Assembly: GCA_965221935.1 (NCBI GenBank)
Contig: CBDCSZ010000067.1
Location: forward strand, 54,549 to 118,548
DNA: 64,000 nt
Reading direction: 5' to 3'
Source of the DNA: JAPOXR01 sp965221935
Lineage (GTDB): Bacteria; Pseudomonadota; Alphaproteobacteria; Rhodobacterales; Rhodobacteraceae
Shown: positions 9,741 through 18,699 of the stretch, piece by piece
How positions within the stretch are numbered: the stretch's first letter is position 1
Layout of the letters: each line of letters starts with the position of its first letter
Position numbers and translations under genes: made by a program
Notes under the pieces: generated by a model
What the model saw: only the letters and a program-made list of their open reading frames with translations
What the model was told of the DNA's origin: nothing
The model's database searches: none

Positions 9741-10380
9741 CATACGGACCGGTTCCTGGCTGGTCATTATGCTCAGGGAGCCGTGTCCGGGCCGGGTCAA
9801 GACCCGGCTTGCGAAAGAAATAGGCAACATAGAAGCTGCCGCGTGGTATCGCCGCCAAAGCCTGAATGTGATCCGCCGGGTCGGCAGCGACCCCCGATGG
9901 ACAACGCTTCTTGCGGTCTCTCCGGACGCAACGGGCATGGCCAGCCGGGTATGGCCGGAGCACATGCTGCGGATAACGCAGGGAAACGGCGATCTTGGAG
10001 AACGCATGCGCCGTGTGTTTCGGTGTCTGCCGCCTGGGCCTGTTATGGTCATTGGATCCGATATCCCTGGCGTGACTGCCAAACATATAGCTAAAGCATT
10101 TCAAATGCTGCGGTGTCGCGAAGCGGTGTTTGGCCCCAGCCCCGACGGCGGATATTGGCTCGTTGGGCTGGGTCGCTTCAGGAGATGTCCGGCCGGGCTC
10201 CTGGTGAATGTCAGATGGTCAAGCCGGCATGCGCTTGCTGACTCTATCGCCTCGCTCCGGGGCCGGTGCGTTCGGTTTGCGGATACGCTGAACGATATTG
10301 ACACAATGAACGATCTCCGCAGTCTGCGGGACAACCAGAATTGTTTCCTGACTTCAATGGCAACGGTGCGAATCATTTGA
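9724..10380 (+). CDS. DUF2064 / TIGR04282-type transferase
   Basis: 218 residues. Family marks are an N-terminal REPCPGRVKTRLAKEIG nucleotide-binding loop, then GDLGERMRRVF, VMVIGSDIPGV and GPSPDGGYWLVGL. The family is a nucleotidyltransferase-like GT-A fold, often annotated as arsenosugar-biosynthesis glycosyltransferase. No arsenic gene is nearby, so the substrate is open. The chosen ATG overlaps the end of dapE by 17 nt, implying translational coupling with the dap operon. The final 20 residues have no counterpart I recognise. Confidence 0.85.
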   Translation: MVSLHDIRTGSWLVIMLREPCPGRVKTRLAKEIGNIEAAAWYRRQSLNVIRRVGSDPRWTTLLAVSPDATGMASRVWPEHMLRITQGNGDLGERMRRVFRCLPPGPVMVIGSDIPGVTAKHIAKAFQMLRCREAVFGPSPDGGYWLVGLGRFRRCPAGLLVNVRWSSRHALADSIASLRGRCVRFADTLNDIDTMNDLRSLRDNQNCFLTSMATVRII

Positions 10381-10503
10381 CCCGGTTGACCTTTTGCCGA
10401 CTTTTTCGTCAGACCGGTGCGGTTGCGCGCGGCACGGCGGGCGACTCGGCAAGCCAGTTGCGGTCAGCCAGAATTTGTTCAGACAAAGACGGCGGGAATT
10501 AGA

Positions 10504-11259
10504 ATGGGAATTTTGGGGAAACTGGTAGGGGGCACGGTCGGGTTCGCGATCGGCGGACCCATCGGCGCGCTGGTCGGCGCGACCGCCGGTCATTTCGTTT
10601 CCGACAGGAAGTCACGCAAAAGAATTCCAGGCGCCCGCGAGGATTCCCCGGAGAATCGGCAAGCGATATTCATGTTTTCGGTCGTCATCCTCGCAGCCAA
10701 ACTGTGTAAGGTGGACGGCACAGTCACCCGAGATGAAATCGCAACCTTCAGGCGGGTGTTCTCCATACCGGACAGCGAGATGGGAGCCGTTGGCGCGCTG
10801 TTCAACTCGGCGAAATCCGATGCCGCCGGTTACGAACCCTACGCTATGCAGATCGCCCAAGTCTTCGGGCATGACAAGGAAATGTGCAAGAATCTGGTCG
10901 CTTCACTGGTCATGATCGCCTGTGCGGACGGCGTCTATCATCCACTCGAACGAGGTTTCATCGCCAAAGTGGCAGGCATTCTGCTGCTGAGCGCAAATGA
11001 CCTGCGCCAGGTGGAATCGATGTTCGCGATGGGGGCGGCCCAAAGCCAAACGGAGGATCCCTATCAGACACTCGGCGTGACTGGCGATGCGACCGATGAC
11101 GAGATCAAGGCGGCGCATCGCAAAATTCTTATGGAAAATCATCCAGATCTGATGATGTCGCGCGGGCTGCCGGAAGAAATGCAAAAGGTGGGAGACCGCA
11201 AACTGGCAGCTGCCAACGCCGCCTATGACGAAATCAAACGGCAGCGGAAGGCGTCGTGA
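10504..11259 (+). CDS. DjlA-like TerB plus J-domain co-chaperone
   Basis: 251 residues. The N-terminus is a glycine-rich hydrophobic segment (VGGTVGFAIGGPIGALVGATAGHF), probably membrane-inserting. It is followed by a TerB-like helical domain (about residues 55-170, with CKVDGTVTRDEIATF) and a C-terminal J domain (about 185-251) with the obligatory HPD in ENHPDLMM. J domains stimulate DnaK ATPase. The frame opens at 10417, but ATG 10504 begins the conserved MGILGKLVGG. Next gene rightward on this strand is far away, and decayed sequence follows. Confidence 0.87.
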   Translation: MGILGKLVGGTVGFAIGGPIGALVGATAGHFVSDRKSRKRIPGAREDSPENRQAIFMFSVVILAAKLCKVDGTVTRDEIATFRRVFSIPDSEMGAVGALFNSAKSDAAGYEPYAMQIAQVFGHDKEMCKNLVASLVMIACADGVYHPLERGFIAKVAGILLLSANDLRQVESMFAMGAAQSQTEDPYQTLGVTGDATDDEIKAAHRKILMENHPDLMMSRGLPEEMQKVGDRKLAAANAAYDEIKRQRKAS

Positions 11260-11312
11260 TCGCAGCCATCGCTTTTGGCCGGCTGCAACGGTGAAATTCG
11301 GCGGGAGCGAGG

Positions 11313-11700
11313 TCAGTTTGGAAGCCGCCTTGGCAATGCCTTCACAATCGAAGCGAAGTTCCCCGCCGCCAGAGACTTATAAGCCCCCGCCATCCAATTC
11401 TCGCCTGCGGCGCCGCCTGTCATGCCCGTGAGCATCGCGCTGCAAGGTTTGGCCGTTGACTGGCGTCGGCGACACGCCCATCGGCTGCGCTTTCCATGGC
11501 CAAAGCGCATGCGCCAACGGTCTCGAACGGTTGGATCGCAAATCTGAACGATCAATTTGAGATCCGCCTGAGACACCCGAACCGGCGACAATAACTCTCG
11601 GCCCCTTTGGATGCAGATGTTGCCGGCAGCCCGCCTCGCCGGAACGCCGTTGTCCGCAATCGATCGGAATGCTCTGTCTCGACATCGTCTTCCACAGACT
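11313..11700 (-). pseudogene. remnant of a secreted nucleosidase gene, paralogue of 26635-27585
   Basis: The minus strand in two shifted frames matches the last ~110 residues of the intact nucleosidase at 26.6-27.6 kb. VIVAGSGVSGGSQID corresponds to VVGGSGVSGGSFID, and GENWMAGAYKSLAAGNFASIVKALPRRLP corresponds to GENQMERFMNLAAGNSTAVVKALLRQLP (compared in short blocks). The middle part needs a frame change and the N-terminal half is gone or unrecognisable. I infer an old duplicate or an independently decayed paralogue. Confidence 0.72.
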
Positions 11701-12138
11701 TGACGCCGGTCAGGTCGGAGCGCACAACACTATGGTCTGGCGCATGCCGCCGTGAAGCGACAAGGAATGGAACAACTCGGGGAATCTTTGTCAGACTTTT
11801 CCGAAAATCAACGCCCGCGCGCGCCAGCTTGCCTGACTTGCGGGGCTGCACTCACGCCATTACCGCACTTCGAAACGGCACATGGCTGCCACCTGCAAGG
11901 TGACGGTTTGGCATAACCGCGACGTCTGAAAGCGGGAATTCAGAGGCGATCGTTTTCGGTTCTCTCAGCCACACAAGCATCGTGATGAATCTGGGCAGTC
12001 GCCGCCATTTGCCTGGATCAAAGCGCAGCCGCCGCATGGTCACTTTCTTCGAAAATTTCAAACGCAATGCCCGGGCGAGCCTGGAGAATGGCAGCAGTCC
12101 TGGAAACGCCGGTCCAGAACGGGCAATTCATTGGCCAA
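11701..12138. other. intergenic, probably decayed sequence
   Basis: 438 bp between the nucleosidase remnant and the permease C-terminal end. No frame here gives recognisable protein. A few minus-strand segments could be the eroded N-terminal half of the nucleosidase remnant. Confidence 0.4.
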
Positions 12139-13708
12139 TCAATTTGCCGCGGACGCTTCGACCCGGACAGTCAATATATCAATATTGTGATATTGCTGAT
12201 GATGGACCGAGGAGGCAAGATGCCGCAAAAGCCGCAACGAAACTTCCCGTTCCGCCGGCGTTCCTTCCGGCTGTTCGGTCATCACCGCAATTTGATCTTC
12301 CAGATTATGGTCGCCGGGTGCAGCGATGAATTCCAGCACGGCGCCTCCGCCCTCGCGGTGCGCGGTGATGAGAAGGCGACGCCTGGCGTCGTCATCTTCT
12401 CCTCCCAGCAGCGTCAGCAGGGTTTCTTCGGAAGCCGCCTGAAGCCGGCCGGACATCGCGTCACCCCAGCCGCTTCGCGAAGCAAACTCAGCGAGGAATT
12501 CGCAAATCTTCGGCAGCTGCGCGATATCGAATGGTATTTGAAGCCGGCGGCGGCGAGGCTCCGTCAGTTCACTGAAGAGCGTCAGCCCAATGGCCACGAT
12601 GCCGCCGGAAGTCATGCCGTTATCGAAGAGGCCGCCGGCAATATCGGCCAAAAACCCGGGAAAAATCAATCCGTGCTGACAGCCGACTCCGATCCAGAAC
12701 GCGACTCCGGCAATCAGCCACCTTCGACGATCGAGACCGTCCTGAACAACGATCCTCATGCCCAAGACAAAGAGCATGGCAAGCAGGACAGTGACGTAGG
12801 CGGCGGCCACCGGGCTCGGTATCGCCAGCACCAGCGACAGCGCCTTGGGTATGAAGGCCAAAACAACGAATGTGATGCCGAGCGCGACACCGACTTGTCG
12901 TGATGCGACTCCTGTCAGTTCGGTAACGGCCACGCTTGTCGAATAGGTTGTGTTGGGCACTGTAGCGGCCATGCCGGAGAGCAGATTGCCGACGCCGTCG
13001 GCGGCCACGGCGCCCTGTACAGCCCGAAAATCGACTGCCCGCGGCCGCCGCCAGGATGCGCGCTGAATTGCCACAGAATCGCCAATGGTCTCGATCGCAC
13101 CAATCAGGGTCACAAGCACAAATGCCGGGAGGAGCGTCCAGAACACCGGACCAAAGCTGAGATCAAGGCCGGGCCAGGAACCCTCGGGAAGACCCAGCCA
13201 GGCTGCATCCTTCACGCTGGCGATGTCGTAAATCCCGAAATAGCCGCCAAGCAGCGATCCGACGATGACGCCGATGACAGGCGCCCAGAGGCGCACGGCG
13301 CCTGTCGTTGTGAGGGTGATGCCGACGATTGCAATCATCGTTGCAAGGGCACATACCGGCGCCGCGGTTTCCGGACTGCCTTCCGGCACATTCGTGAGCA
13401 TCTCAAATACGATCGGCATCACGGTCACAGCGATCAACATGATCACTGTGCCCGCTACGGCAGGTGTAAGGATTCGGCGGAGCAGAGAGAGTCTTGCCGC
13501 AAGTGCGAACTGAAACAGCGCCGACACGACAACCAGTGTGGCCAGCATCGCCGGCCCGCCCTCCGCGACAGCCGTGACGCATATCGCGATGAAGGCACCC
13601 GAAGTTCCCATGCAAAGGACGTATCCCGCCCCAACCCGACCAACCCGAACTGCCTGCAACACCGTCGTCGCGCCGCTGATCAGGACTGCGGCGAAGACCG
13701 CCCAAGAC
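12139..13708 (-). pseudogene. NCS2 nucleobase permease, C-terminal part (gene split by IS-A)
   Basis: This piece encodes most of a xanthine/uracil-type proton symporter: many membrane segments, GVGNLLSGMAATVPNTTYS (the NCS2 signature region), then a soluble tail of about 130 residues (from about FDIAQLPKICEFLAEF) that resembles an RsbW-like ATP-binding module. At its 5' side the frame runs NYWSWAVFAAVLISGATT and stops at the IS-A end at 13709. The missing N-terminus lies at 22616-22791. Counting the 9-bp duplication once, 176 + 1561 nt give 579 codons in one frame. The gene is therefore a single ORF disrupted by 8.9 kb of nested elements. Confidence 0.93.
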
Positions 13709-13947
13709 CAGTAGTTCTAATTAGTGTCCGTCAGAGAACCCCCCGTTTTTGGCGATATCGGGCGGCGGCTGTCAACAGATCCGGGCGCCATGGCGCGGTG
13801 ATTTCCCTGCTCCGGGATGTCCGCGCGCCTCGAATGGCGGGATTTCCGCCGCCGGAGCCGTGATTTTTTGGCCGGTTTTGACAACAGCGCACGGGGAGCC
13901 GTTCCCGCTCCGGGCGGGTTATTGGCGAAGGGGGTCTGGAGGCGCCG

Positions 13948-14439
13948 TCAGGCGGCGCGTCGCCGCCGTGTCTTCCTCCCCGCCTTCCGGCGCAGCAGAA
14001 GTCCGATGCGGTGGATGTTGAGAGCAAGCGCCGAGAGAGCCGCCATGCGGGCGAATCCGTCCGCTCCCCGGGCCCGAACCCGGTCAAGGCCGCGGTGCCC
14101 GAGGTTGTTGATCGCCGATTCAACCGCCGGATGCTGACGGCGCAGCGCGGCGAACGCACCGTCCCGCTCGCGCTTCTGGTCTTCCCTGTTGAGATAACCC
14201 TTCTTCGGCAGCGCGTTGTTGTCGAGCAGCGCGTCAAGACGCACACGGTTGCCGGGGCTGTGAAAGCCGCGGTCGAAGCTCGCCGCGCGGAGGTCGGGAA
14301 ACCGCGCCTGGGCGGCCTCGACCATCGGCACGGCATAGTCCACGTCACTGCCCTCCCACATGACCTCGTGGTGAAGGACGAAGCCGTGCCGGTCCTCGAG
14401 GATGCAGACCGGAACCCCAAGCTCCACCGGACACCCCGC
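13948..14439 (-). pseudogene. ISNCY transposase, C-terminal part (copy 1)
   Basis: Encodes CPVELGVPVCILEDRHGF, LHHEVMWEGSDVDYAVPMV, RFPDLRAASFDRGFHSPGN, LPKKGYLN and RRQHPAVESAINNLGHRGL, the familiar C-terminal half of ISNCY-family transposases. It ends in an arginine-rich tail. It continues the N-terminal part at 15909-16835; joined across the CT core the two give 473 codons without a break. Inactive as it stands because IS110-a separates the halves. Confidence 0.88.
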
Positions 14440-14441
14440 CT

Positions 14442-14752
14442 CGTATGTTCAGAGAATCAGAATTGAACGAGGGAGGTGGCTGTGGATAAGTTGGGGGGCG
14501 GATTCCTGTGGAAAACCCGCCGCTTGTGTTCCGCCGCCTCTCCGGTTCATTTCTGTGCCGGGACCGCCGCCGCCAGGCCTGGCGGCGGCGGAGCGGGGCC
14601 AGGCCCCGCAGGACGGGTCGGACCGAAACCGCCTTGGATCATCGGATCCGTGGGCAAGCGTGGTCGGCCCGCCCTCCCTTCAGCCTCCCGGGTCCTGAAT
14701 GGATGCCTGGGGTTCGAGAACCGAATCATCGCGAGGATAGGAGCGGGAGACC
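14442..14752 (+). ncRNA. candidate IS110 bridge RNA region
   Basis: A long untranslated leader between the left end and the transposase ATG, as in IS110-group elements whose bridge RNA guides recombination. I read it as identical in both copies. It contains CCGCCTTG (14629-14636), equal to the left target including the CT core, then GGGCAAG (14652-14658), complementary to the right target. Further on come ATGGATGCCT (14699-14708), matching the right element end ATGGATG-CT, and CATCGCGAGG (14727-14736), near-complementary to the left end CCTCGTATG. Order and strandedness fit target loop then donor loop. Exact RNA ends and folding are not determined. Confidence 0.65.
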
Positions 14753-15700
14753 ATGGCCATCGTAGCCGCCGGAATCGACGTCAGCAAGAAGACACTCAAC
14801 ATCCATCTCAGCGGCAGGGACGACACCGCCGCCAACGACACGGACGGCTTCCGCAAGGTCGCCCGCATCCTCAGGGACGGCGGCGCGGAGCGGGCCGTCA
14901 TCGAGGCCACCGGCCGGATGCACAGGGCCCTCTTCCAGTCCCTGCATGACCGCGGCTTCACCGTCTGCGTGGTCAACCCCCGCCAGTCCCGGGACTTCGC
15001 CAGGGCCGGCGGCGAGCTGGCGAAGACGGACCGGGTCGACGCCAGGGCGCTGGCCGCCTTCGGGGCCGCGTTTCCGGACATGGCGGCCTCGGCGCCGGCC
15101 GGCGTGACGGTCGACCGGCTCCGCGACATGCTCGTGCTCCGGGAGAAGCTCGTGGACCAGCGCGCCGACCTGAAGCTGGCCTTCGACGAGGTCGGCGATC
15201 CGGCTCCGGACGGGCCGGTCCCGAAAATCCTCGCGGAGCTTGACGCCGGCGTCCGCGAGTATGACCGGCGGATCAAGGAGCTGATCACCGGCGCGGAGGA
15301 GCATGCGGAGAGCTACGGGATCCTGACTTCGGTTCCGGGCATCGGCCCCGTCACGGCGGCGGCCCTGATCGCGTGGATGGGCGAGCTCGGCGCGATCGGC
15401 GGCCGCCAGGCCGCCGCGCTGATCGGCGTGGCGCCCTTCGCCCGCGACAGCGGAAGCCGCAAGGGCGGGCGCCATGTCAGCGGCGGACGGAGGAGGCCGA
15501 GGGACGTCCTCTACATGGCGGCGATGGCGGCCTGCGCGTTCAATCCCGAGATGGCGGAGTTCCACGGCCGGCTGAAGGAAAGGGGAAAGCCCCACAAAGT
15601 CGCGGTGACCGCGGTCATGCGCAAGCTGATCGTGACCGCGAACGCCCTTCTCCGCGACCGGCGCATGTGGGAGGACCGGACCGGGGCCGCCGCCGGCTGA
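14753..15700 (+). CDS. IS110-family DEDD transposase/recombinase (IS110-a copy 1)
   Basis: 315 residues. The N-terminal RuvC-like DEDD domain has D9 (GIDVSKKTLNIH), E51 (IEATGR), and D93 and D96 (KTDRVDARALA). The C-terminal Transposase_20 domain carries SVPGIGPVTAAALIAWMGE and the region with the expected catalytic serine (RDSGSRKGGRHVSGGRRRPR). It differs from copy 2 at about six positions. A GGGAG lies just upstream of the ATG. It appears intact and could be active. Confidence 0.95.
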   Translation: MAIVAAGIDVSKKTLNIHLSGRDDTAANDTDGFRKVARILRDGGAERAVIEATGRMHRALFQSLHDRGFTVCVVNPRQSRDFARAGGELAKTDRVDARALAAFGAAFPDMAASAPAGVTVDRLRDMLVLREKLVDQRADLKLAFDEVGDPAPDGPVPKILAELDAGVREYDRRIKELITGAEEHAESYGILTSVPGIGPVTAAALIAWMGELGAIGGRQAAALIGVAPFARDSGSRKGGRHVSGGRRRPRDVLYMAAMAACAFNPEMAEFHGRLKERGKPHKVAVTAVMRKLIVTANALLRDRRMWEDRTGAAAG

Positions 15701-15908
15701 CGCCCGCGCGGACCGTGTCCCGCGGCCGTCTGCGGGGCACAAAACGAATCAGACGCGCCGGTCAGGTCACCGCGGCCGGACTGCCTCGGCATGCCCGCAT
15801 TGCGCCCGCCTGTGGACGGGCCTGTGGACGGGATGTGGAAAACCCGGAACAGGACCTCCGAAAACCGCCGGAAAAGGCCGAATCCGGGCTTGACTCAAAA
15901 CATGGATG

Positions 15909-16835
15909 CTTGCCCTTCGAGATCCAGCGCGTGTGCGGCTCGAAGATCGAGAACACCTTCTCCCCGTGCGGGATCGTCTCACCCTTGAGAAGACGGCGGT
16001 CGATCTGGTCGATCTGACGCTTCGCATGCGCGATATAGCCTTCGATCTCCACGATCTCCCAGGCCTTCGCTCCGTGTGCGGCCAGATCCGCAAGGTCCGC
16101 CTCCGCGCGCGCGGCAAGCTCGAGGCAGCGCGCGAGATACGCCTCCACATGCTCAGGACGCGCCCGCCGCGTCGCCCGCACCCTGTGGAACAGCCGCCGG
16201 ACCGAGCGCGACAGGTGTTTCCACTGGCGCCAGCCGCCGGCGCCGCTCTTCTCCGCCGCGCGGCCCGTCTCCCGGAGCAGGCAGCGCATCGCGTCCCACA
16301 GGAGACTGACATCCGTCGGATAGTGGACGTCGGTCTCGGCCACGAAGGAGTCGCACCGCCCGGCCAGCGGCGCGCCGGGCTTTTTTCCCGCGGCCGCATG
16401 GCCGCTCTCCACCACCAGACCGTTCACCGCCGCCAGAAGCTCCGGACTCAGAAGGCTCACATTGTCCGCCAGCGTCTGGCACTTGTAGCGATGCTTGTCC
16501 CATACCTCCGCGTGGCCAAGGAACTGGCGCAGCGTCATGTGCTGGTTCACCAGCTCATGGAGCCGGTCGAAATCGCAGCCCAGACCCTGCTTGACCACGC
16601 CCATCACAAGGATCCTCCACATCTCCATGCCCGGACGGCCCACACTCCTGTCGGTCCCGGGAAGAATGTGCTCCTCCAGAAGCGCGAACAGCCGGGAACG
16701 GAAATGCCCGTCGGCGTAGAGATGCTGAAGGCCCAGAAGCAGAGCCGGGATGTCGTCCCTGGACTTCAGGTCCAGCTCGATGTCCTCGATGCAGATCTCG
16801 CCGAGTTTCATCTGCGGATTGCGAACCTGTCTCAT
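15909..16835 (-). pseudogene. ISNCY transposase, N-terminal part (copy 1)
   Basis: Begins MRQVRNPQMKLGEICIEDI and continues with DLKSRDDIPALLLGLQHLY, GRPGMEMWRILVMGVVKQGL and FVAETDVHYPTDVSLLWDA, the N-terminal half of an ISNCY-family transposase. It ends at EPHTRWISKGK, where IS110-a enters. The start ATG 16833-16835 is chosen at the conserved MRQVRNPQ; the frame is open 105 nt further upstream. Joined to 13948-14439 it forms one frame. Confidence 0.88.
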
Positions 16836-16988
16836 GACTGCCCCCGAAGAATTGCGCAAATCAGCCCGGATCGGGCCAGAAAGGGTCGAAAACGGCCTTC
16901 CAGCCGAAATCTTCGCACCCGAAATAGCACACTTTATCAAGTTAAGTCAACATGTTATTGGATTTTCTGGCAAGCACTAATTATGCGT

Positions 16989-17741
16989 TCACATCGGTTT
17001 TTTCTTCACTTTCGGCTGCGTTTCCGGGCGGATTTCTGCTGTGTTTCGGCGGAATGGGCGGGCCGCCGGTTCCGGCTGCGGAGGCTGTTCCGGCAGCTCG
17101 CCGGTGATGATTGTCCGCATCACGGCGTCCCAGTCGTCGTGCACGACGTAGACGGTCAGGAACTTTAGGTTGTCAAGAAGCCGGCAGCGGGCGGCGAGCT
17201 TTGCCCGGGCCTCCCGCCAGCTTTCGCAGACCAGGTCGCAGGCGCTCTGCATCAGGAACGCGATCAGGTTGAAGGTCGCCAGCAGGCTGGACAGGGTTTC
17301 TTTGCCGTGCCCGAAGTTGTGCTCGAGATGGTATCCGTCCTTGAGAGCCTTGAAGGCGTTGTTCTCCACTTTCCACCGGGACCGGGCGCAGTCGGCCAGT
17401 TCGGCGACGCTGTCCGGGCCGACCGGGAGGTCGGTGGCGAAGCTGTTGCGGCAGAGCTGCTGTCCTGACGGCGATGTGATGGTGACTTCGAACCAGTTGA
17501 CTTCCAGCGCGTCCTTTCCGCCGCGGATCGGCAGACCGCTCATCCAGCGGCAGCGCAGCCGGCGCTTTTTCTTTTTCCGGCCCTCGGTCCGGGTCAGACA
17601 GCCGGTCTCAACCCCTTGAATATACTCGTAAAGCGTTGTGTGCGAGCTCGGCTTGCAGGTCAGGATGAAGCTTCCGCCGGCGGCCAGCACGGCCTCGCAG
17701 AGCGGCTGGCGGCAGTAGAGGTCGTCGCCGGGATAAACCGG
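16989..17741 (-). pseudogene. IS-A transposase, C-terminal part (copy 1)
   Basis: Starts at YPGDDLYCRQPLCEAV, with the second catalytic aspartate in GDD. It runs through FILTCKPSSHTTLYEY and RWKVENNAFKALKDGYHLEHNFGHG (catalytic glutamate) to a lysine-rich C-terminus. The N-terminal part lies at 21747-22372, beyond the 4-kb transposon. Counting accgg once, the halves give 458 codons in frame. The tail is 34 residues longer than in copy 2, which has an earlier stop. Confidence 0.9.
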
Positions 17742-17984
17742 TGTAGGGTCCCGGACTATTCCGTCATGAACCGGGCGGTTTTTCCCACTTTCCCCGCGCG
17801 TTCTGTTTCTGTTTGATCGGGTACAGTCCGGGACAGCGCTTCTTTCCCAAGCAGGGATTTTCAAGTAGCTTCCCCGTCCAGTCAGACTTTGACAAGAAGC
17901 TTTTCGGCGGCGTCCGGATGCTTGCGATTTCCTGCCGGTTCGACTGGCTGGCTGCACGCCGCCGATAGCCTGAGACAGAAAAGG

Positions 17985-18656
17985 GTGGCCCGCGCGAATA
18001 GGCCTTCGCCGGGCCGTGGGCAACCAGTACAGCTACGCTTTGAAACAGAACTGACCGCCGAGGAGTATGTTAGCCGCGAGGCGTGGAGGAACGCAAGCTT
18101 TCCCCCTTGCCTGAAGGGCCTTTGCGGCTTCGACTGCGGGTTGATGCGTCACGGGACCTACGGGCGCAAGACGCCGGTTCCGCTGCGCGTTGCCCGGTTC
18201 GACTGCCGTGAATGCCAGACCACGATCAGCCGTCTTCCGGATTTCGCTGCGGCCCGTCGCCGCGGTTCGCTGCAGGAGATCGAGGACGACATGGTCGTTC
18301 TCGCCGGATCTGCGAGCCGCTGGGCGGCAGCCCGGCGCCTGTTTCCCCACCGTGACGAGTTGTCGAACCCGATCCGCGGTCTTTGTGGCGCGTTCGCGGC
18401 GGTCTCGGCCTTCCTGGCGGCCGCCGTCACGCTGCGCCCTGACCTGTTCAGGGGATGTCCGGCGGAGCTGGCGCCGATGCGCGCCGCGCTCGGCACGGAA
18501 ACGCTGCTGGTCGGCCTGCGCCGGGAGATGACGAGCCAGTTGCAGTTCCTGCCGCCTCCGGTCGGATTCCGGCCCCCCGGGCTGGGTGGGAAATGCCCGA
18601 CCGGGCCTCCAACACCATTCGAACCCTGTTCCGGCGATGCCGGGCGCGGCAGATGA
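17985..18656 (+). CDS. transposon zinc-ribbon protein (DUF6431-like)
   Basis: About 223 residues from the GTG at 17985; the frame stays open to a TTG at 17889 and the true start is uncertain. Features are AEEYVSREAWRNASFPPC, a cysteine-rich GLCGFDCGLMRHGTYGRK, a second pair in FDCRECQTT, then LPDFAAARRRGSLQEIE and a helical tail with LRPDLFRGCPAELAPMRAALG. I recall this arrangement from a protein family found beside DDE transposases. The function is not known; target or end recognition is a guess from the zinc ribbon. It overlaps no other gene and precedes the transposase by 43 nt. A decayed copy of its end lies at 24499-24785. Confidence 0.7.
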   Translation: MARANRPSPGRGQPVQLRFETELTAEEYVSREAWRNASFPPCLKGLCGFDCGLMRHGTYGRKTPVPLRVARFDCRECQTTISRLPDFAAARRRGSLQEIEDDMVVLAGSASRWAAARRLFPHRDELSNPIRGLCGAFAAVSAFLAAAVTLRPDLFRGCPAELAPMRAALGTETLLVGLRREMTSQLQFLPPPVGFRPPGLGGKCPTGPPTPFEPCSGDAGRGR

Positions 18657-18699
18657 GGCCGACCGGCGCATCGAAGCCGGAATGATGGAGGACATCACC

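Larger units (their letters stand above)
14440..15908 (+). mobile_element. IS110-a copy 1 inserted in the ISNCY transposase gene
   Basis: 1469 bp bounded by CT dinucleotides (14440-14441 and 15909-15910) with no other duplication, as expected for IS110-family recombination. Joining the flanks with one CT restores the ISNCY codons for KGKAGCPVELG. The element holds a 311-bp leader (candidate bridge RNA), the transposase gene and a 208-bp tail rich in short repeats (tgtggacgg twice near 15810-15833). Copy 2 at 55686-58580 is the same length after removal of its IS256 insertion. Confidence 0.9.
13724..16977 (-). mobile_element. ISNCY-family element copy 1, carrying IS110-a
   Basis: The ends are related inverted repeats: GTGTCCGTCAGAGAACCC at the left and, complemented, GTGCTTGCCAGAAAATCC at the right. 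A 6-bp duplication taatta (13718-13723 and 16978-16983) lies within the left terminal repeat of IS-A. The element's minus-strand transposase gene is split by IS110-a at 14440-15908. Without IS110-a it is 1785 bp, and the transposase is a continuous 473-codon frame. It differs from copy 2 (54981-61565) at roughly one residue in eight. Confidence 0.88.

Noticed and set aside
12067..12903. 278-residue plus-strand frame at the end of the NCS2 gene
   Set aside because: Overlaps the permease on the other strand and shows no protein family resemblance.
14726..15742. 338-residue minus-strand frame over IS110-a (and its twin at 55972-56988)
   Set aside because: Antisense to the DEDD transposase; rich in R, A, G and D from codon shadowing.
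15905..17168. 420-residue plus-strand frame
   Set aside because: Antisense of the ISNCY transposase N-terminal part, running on into IS-A sequence.
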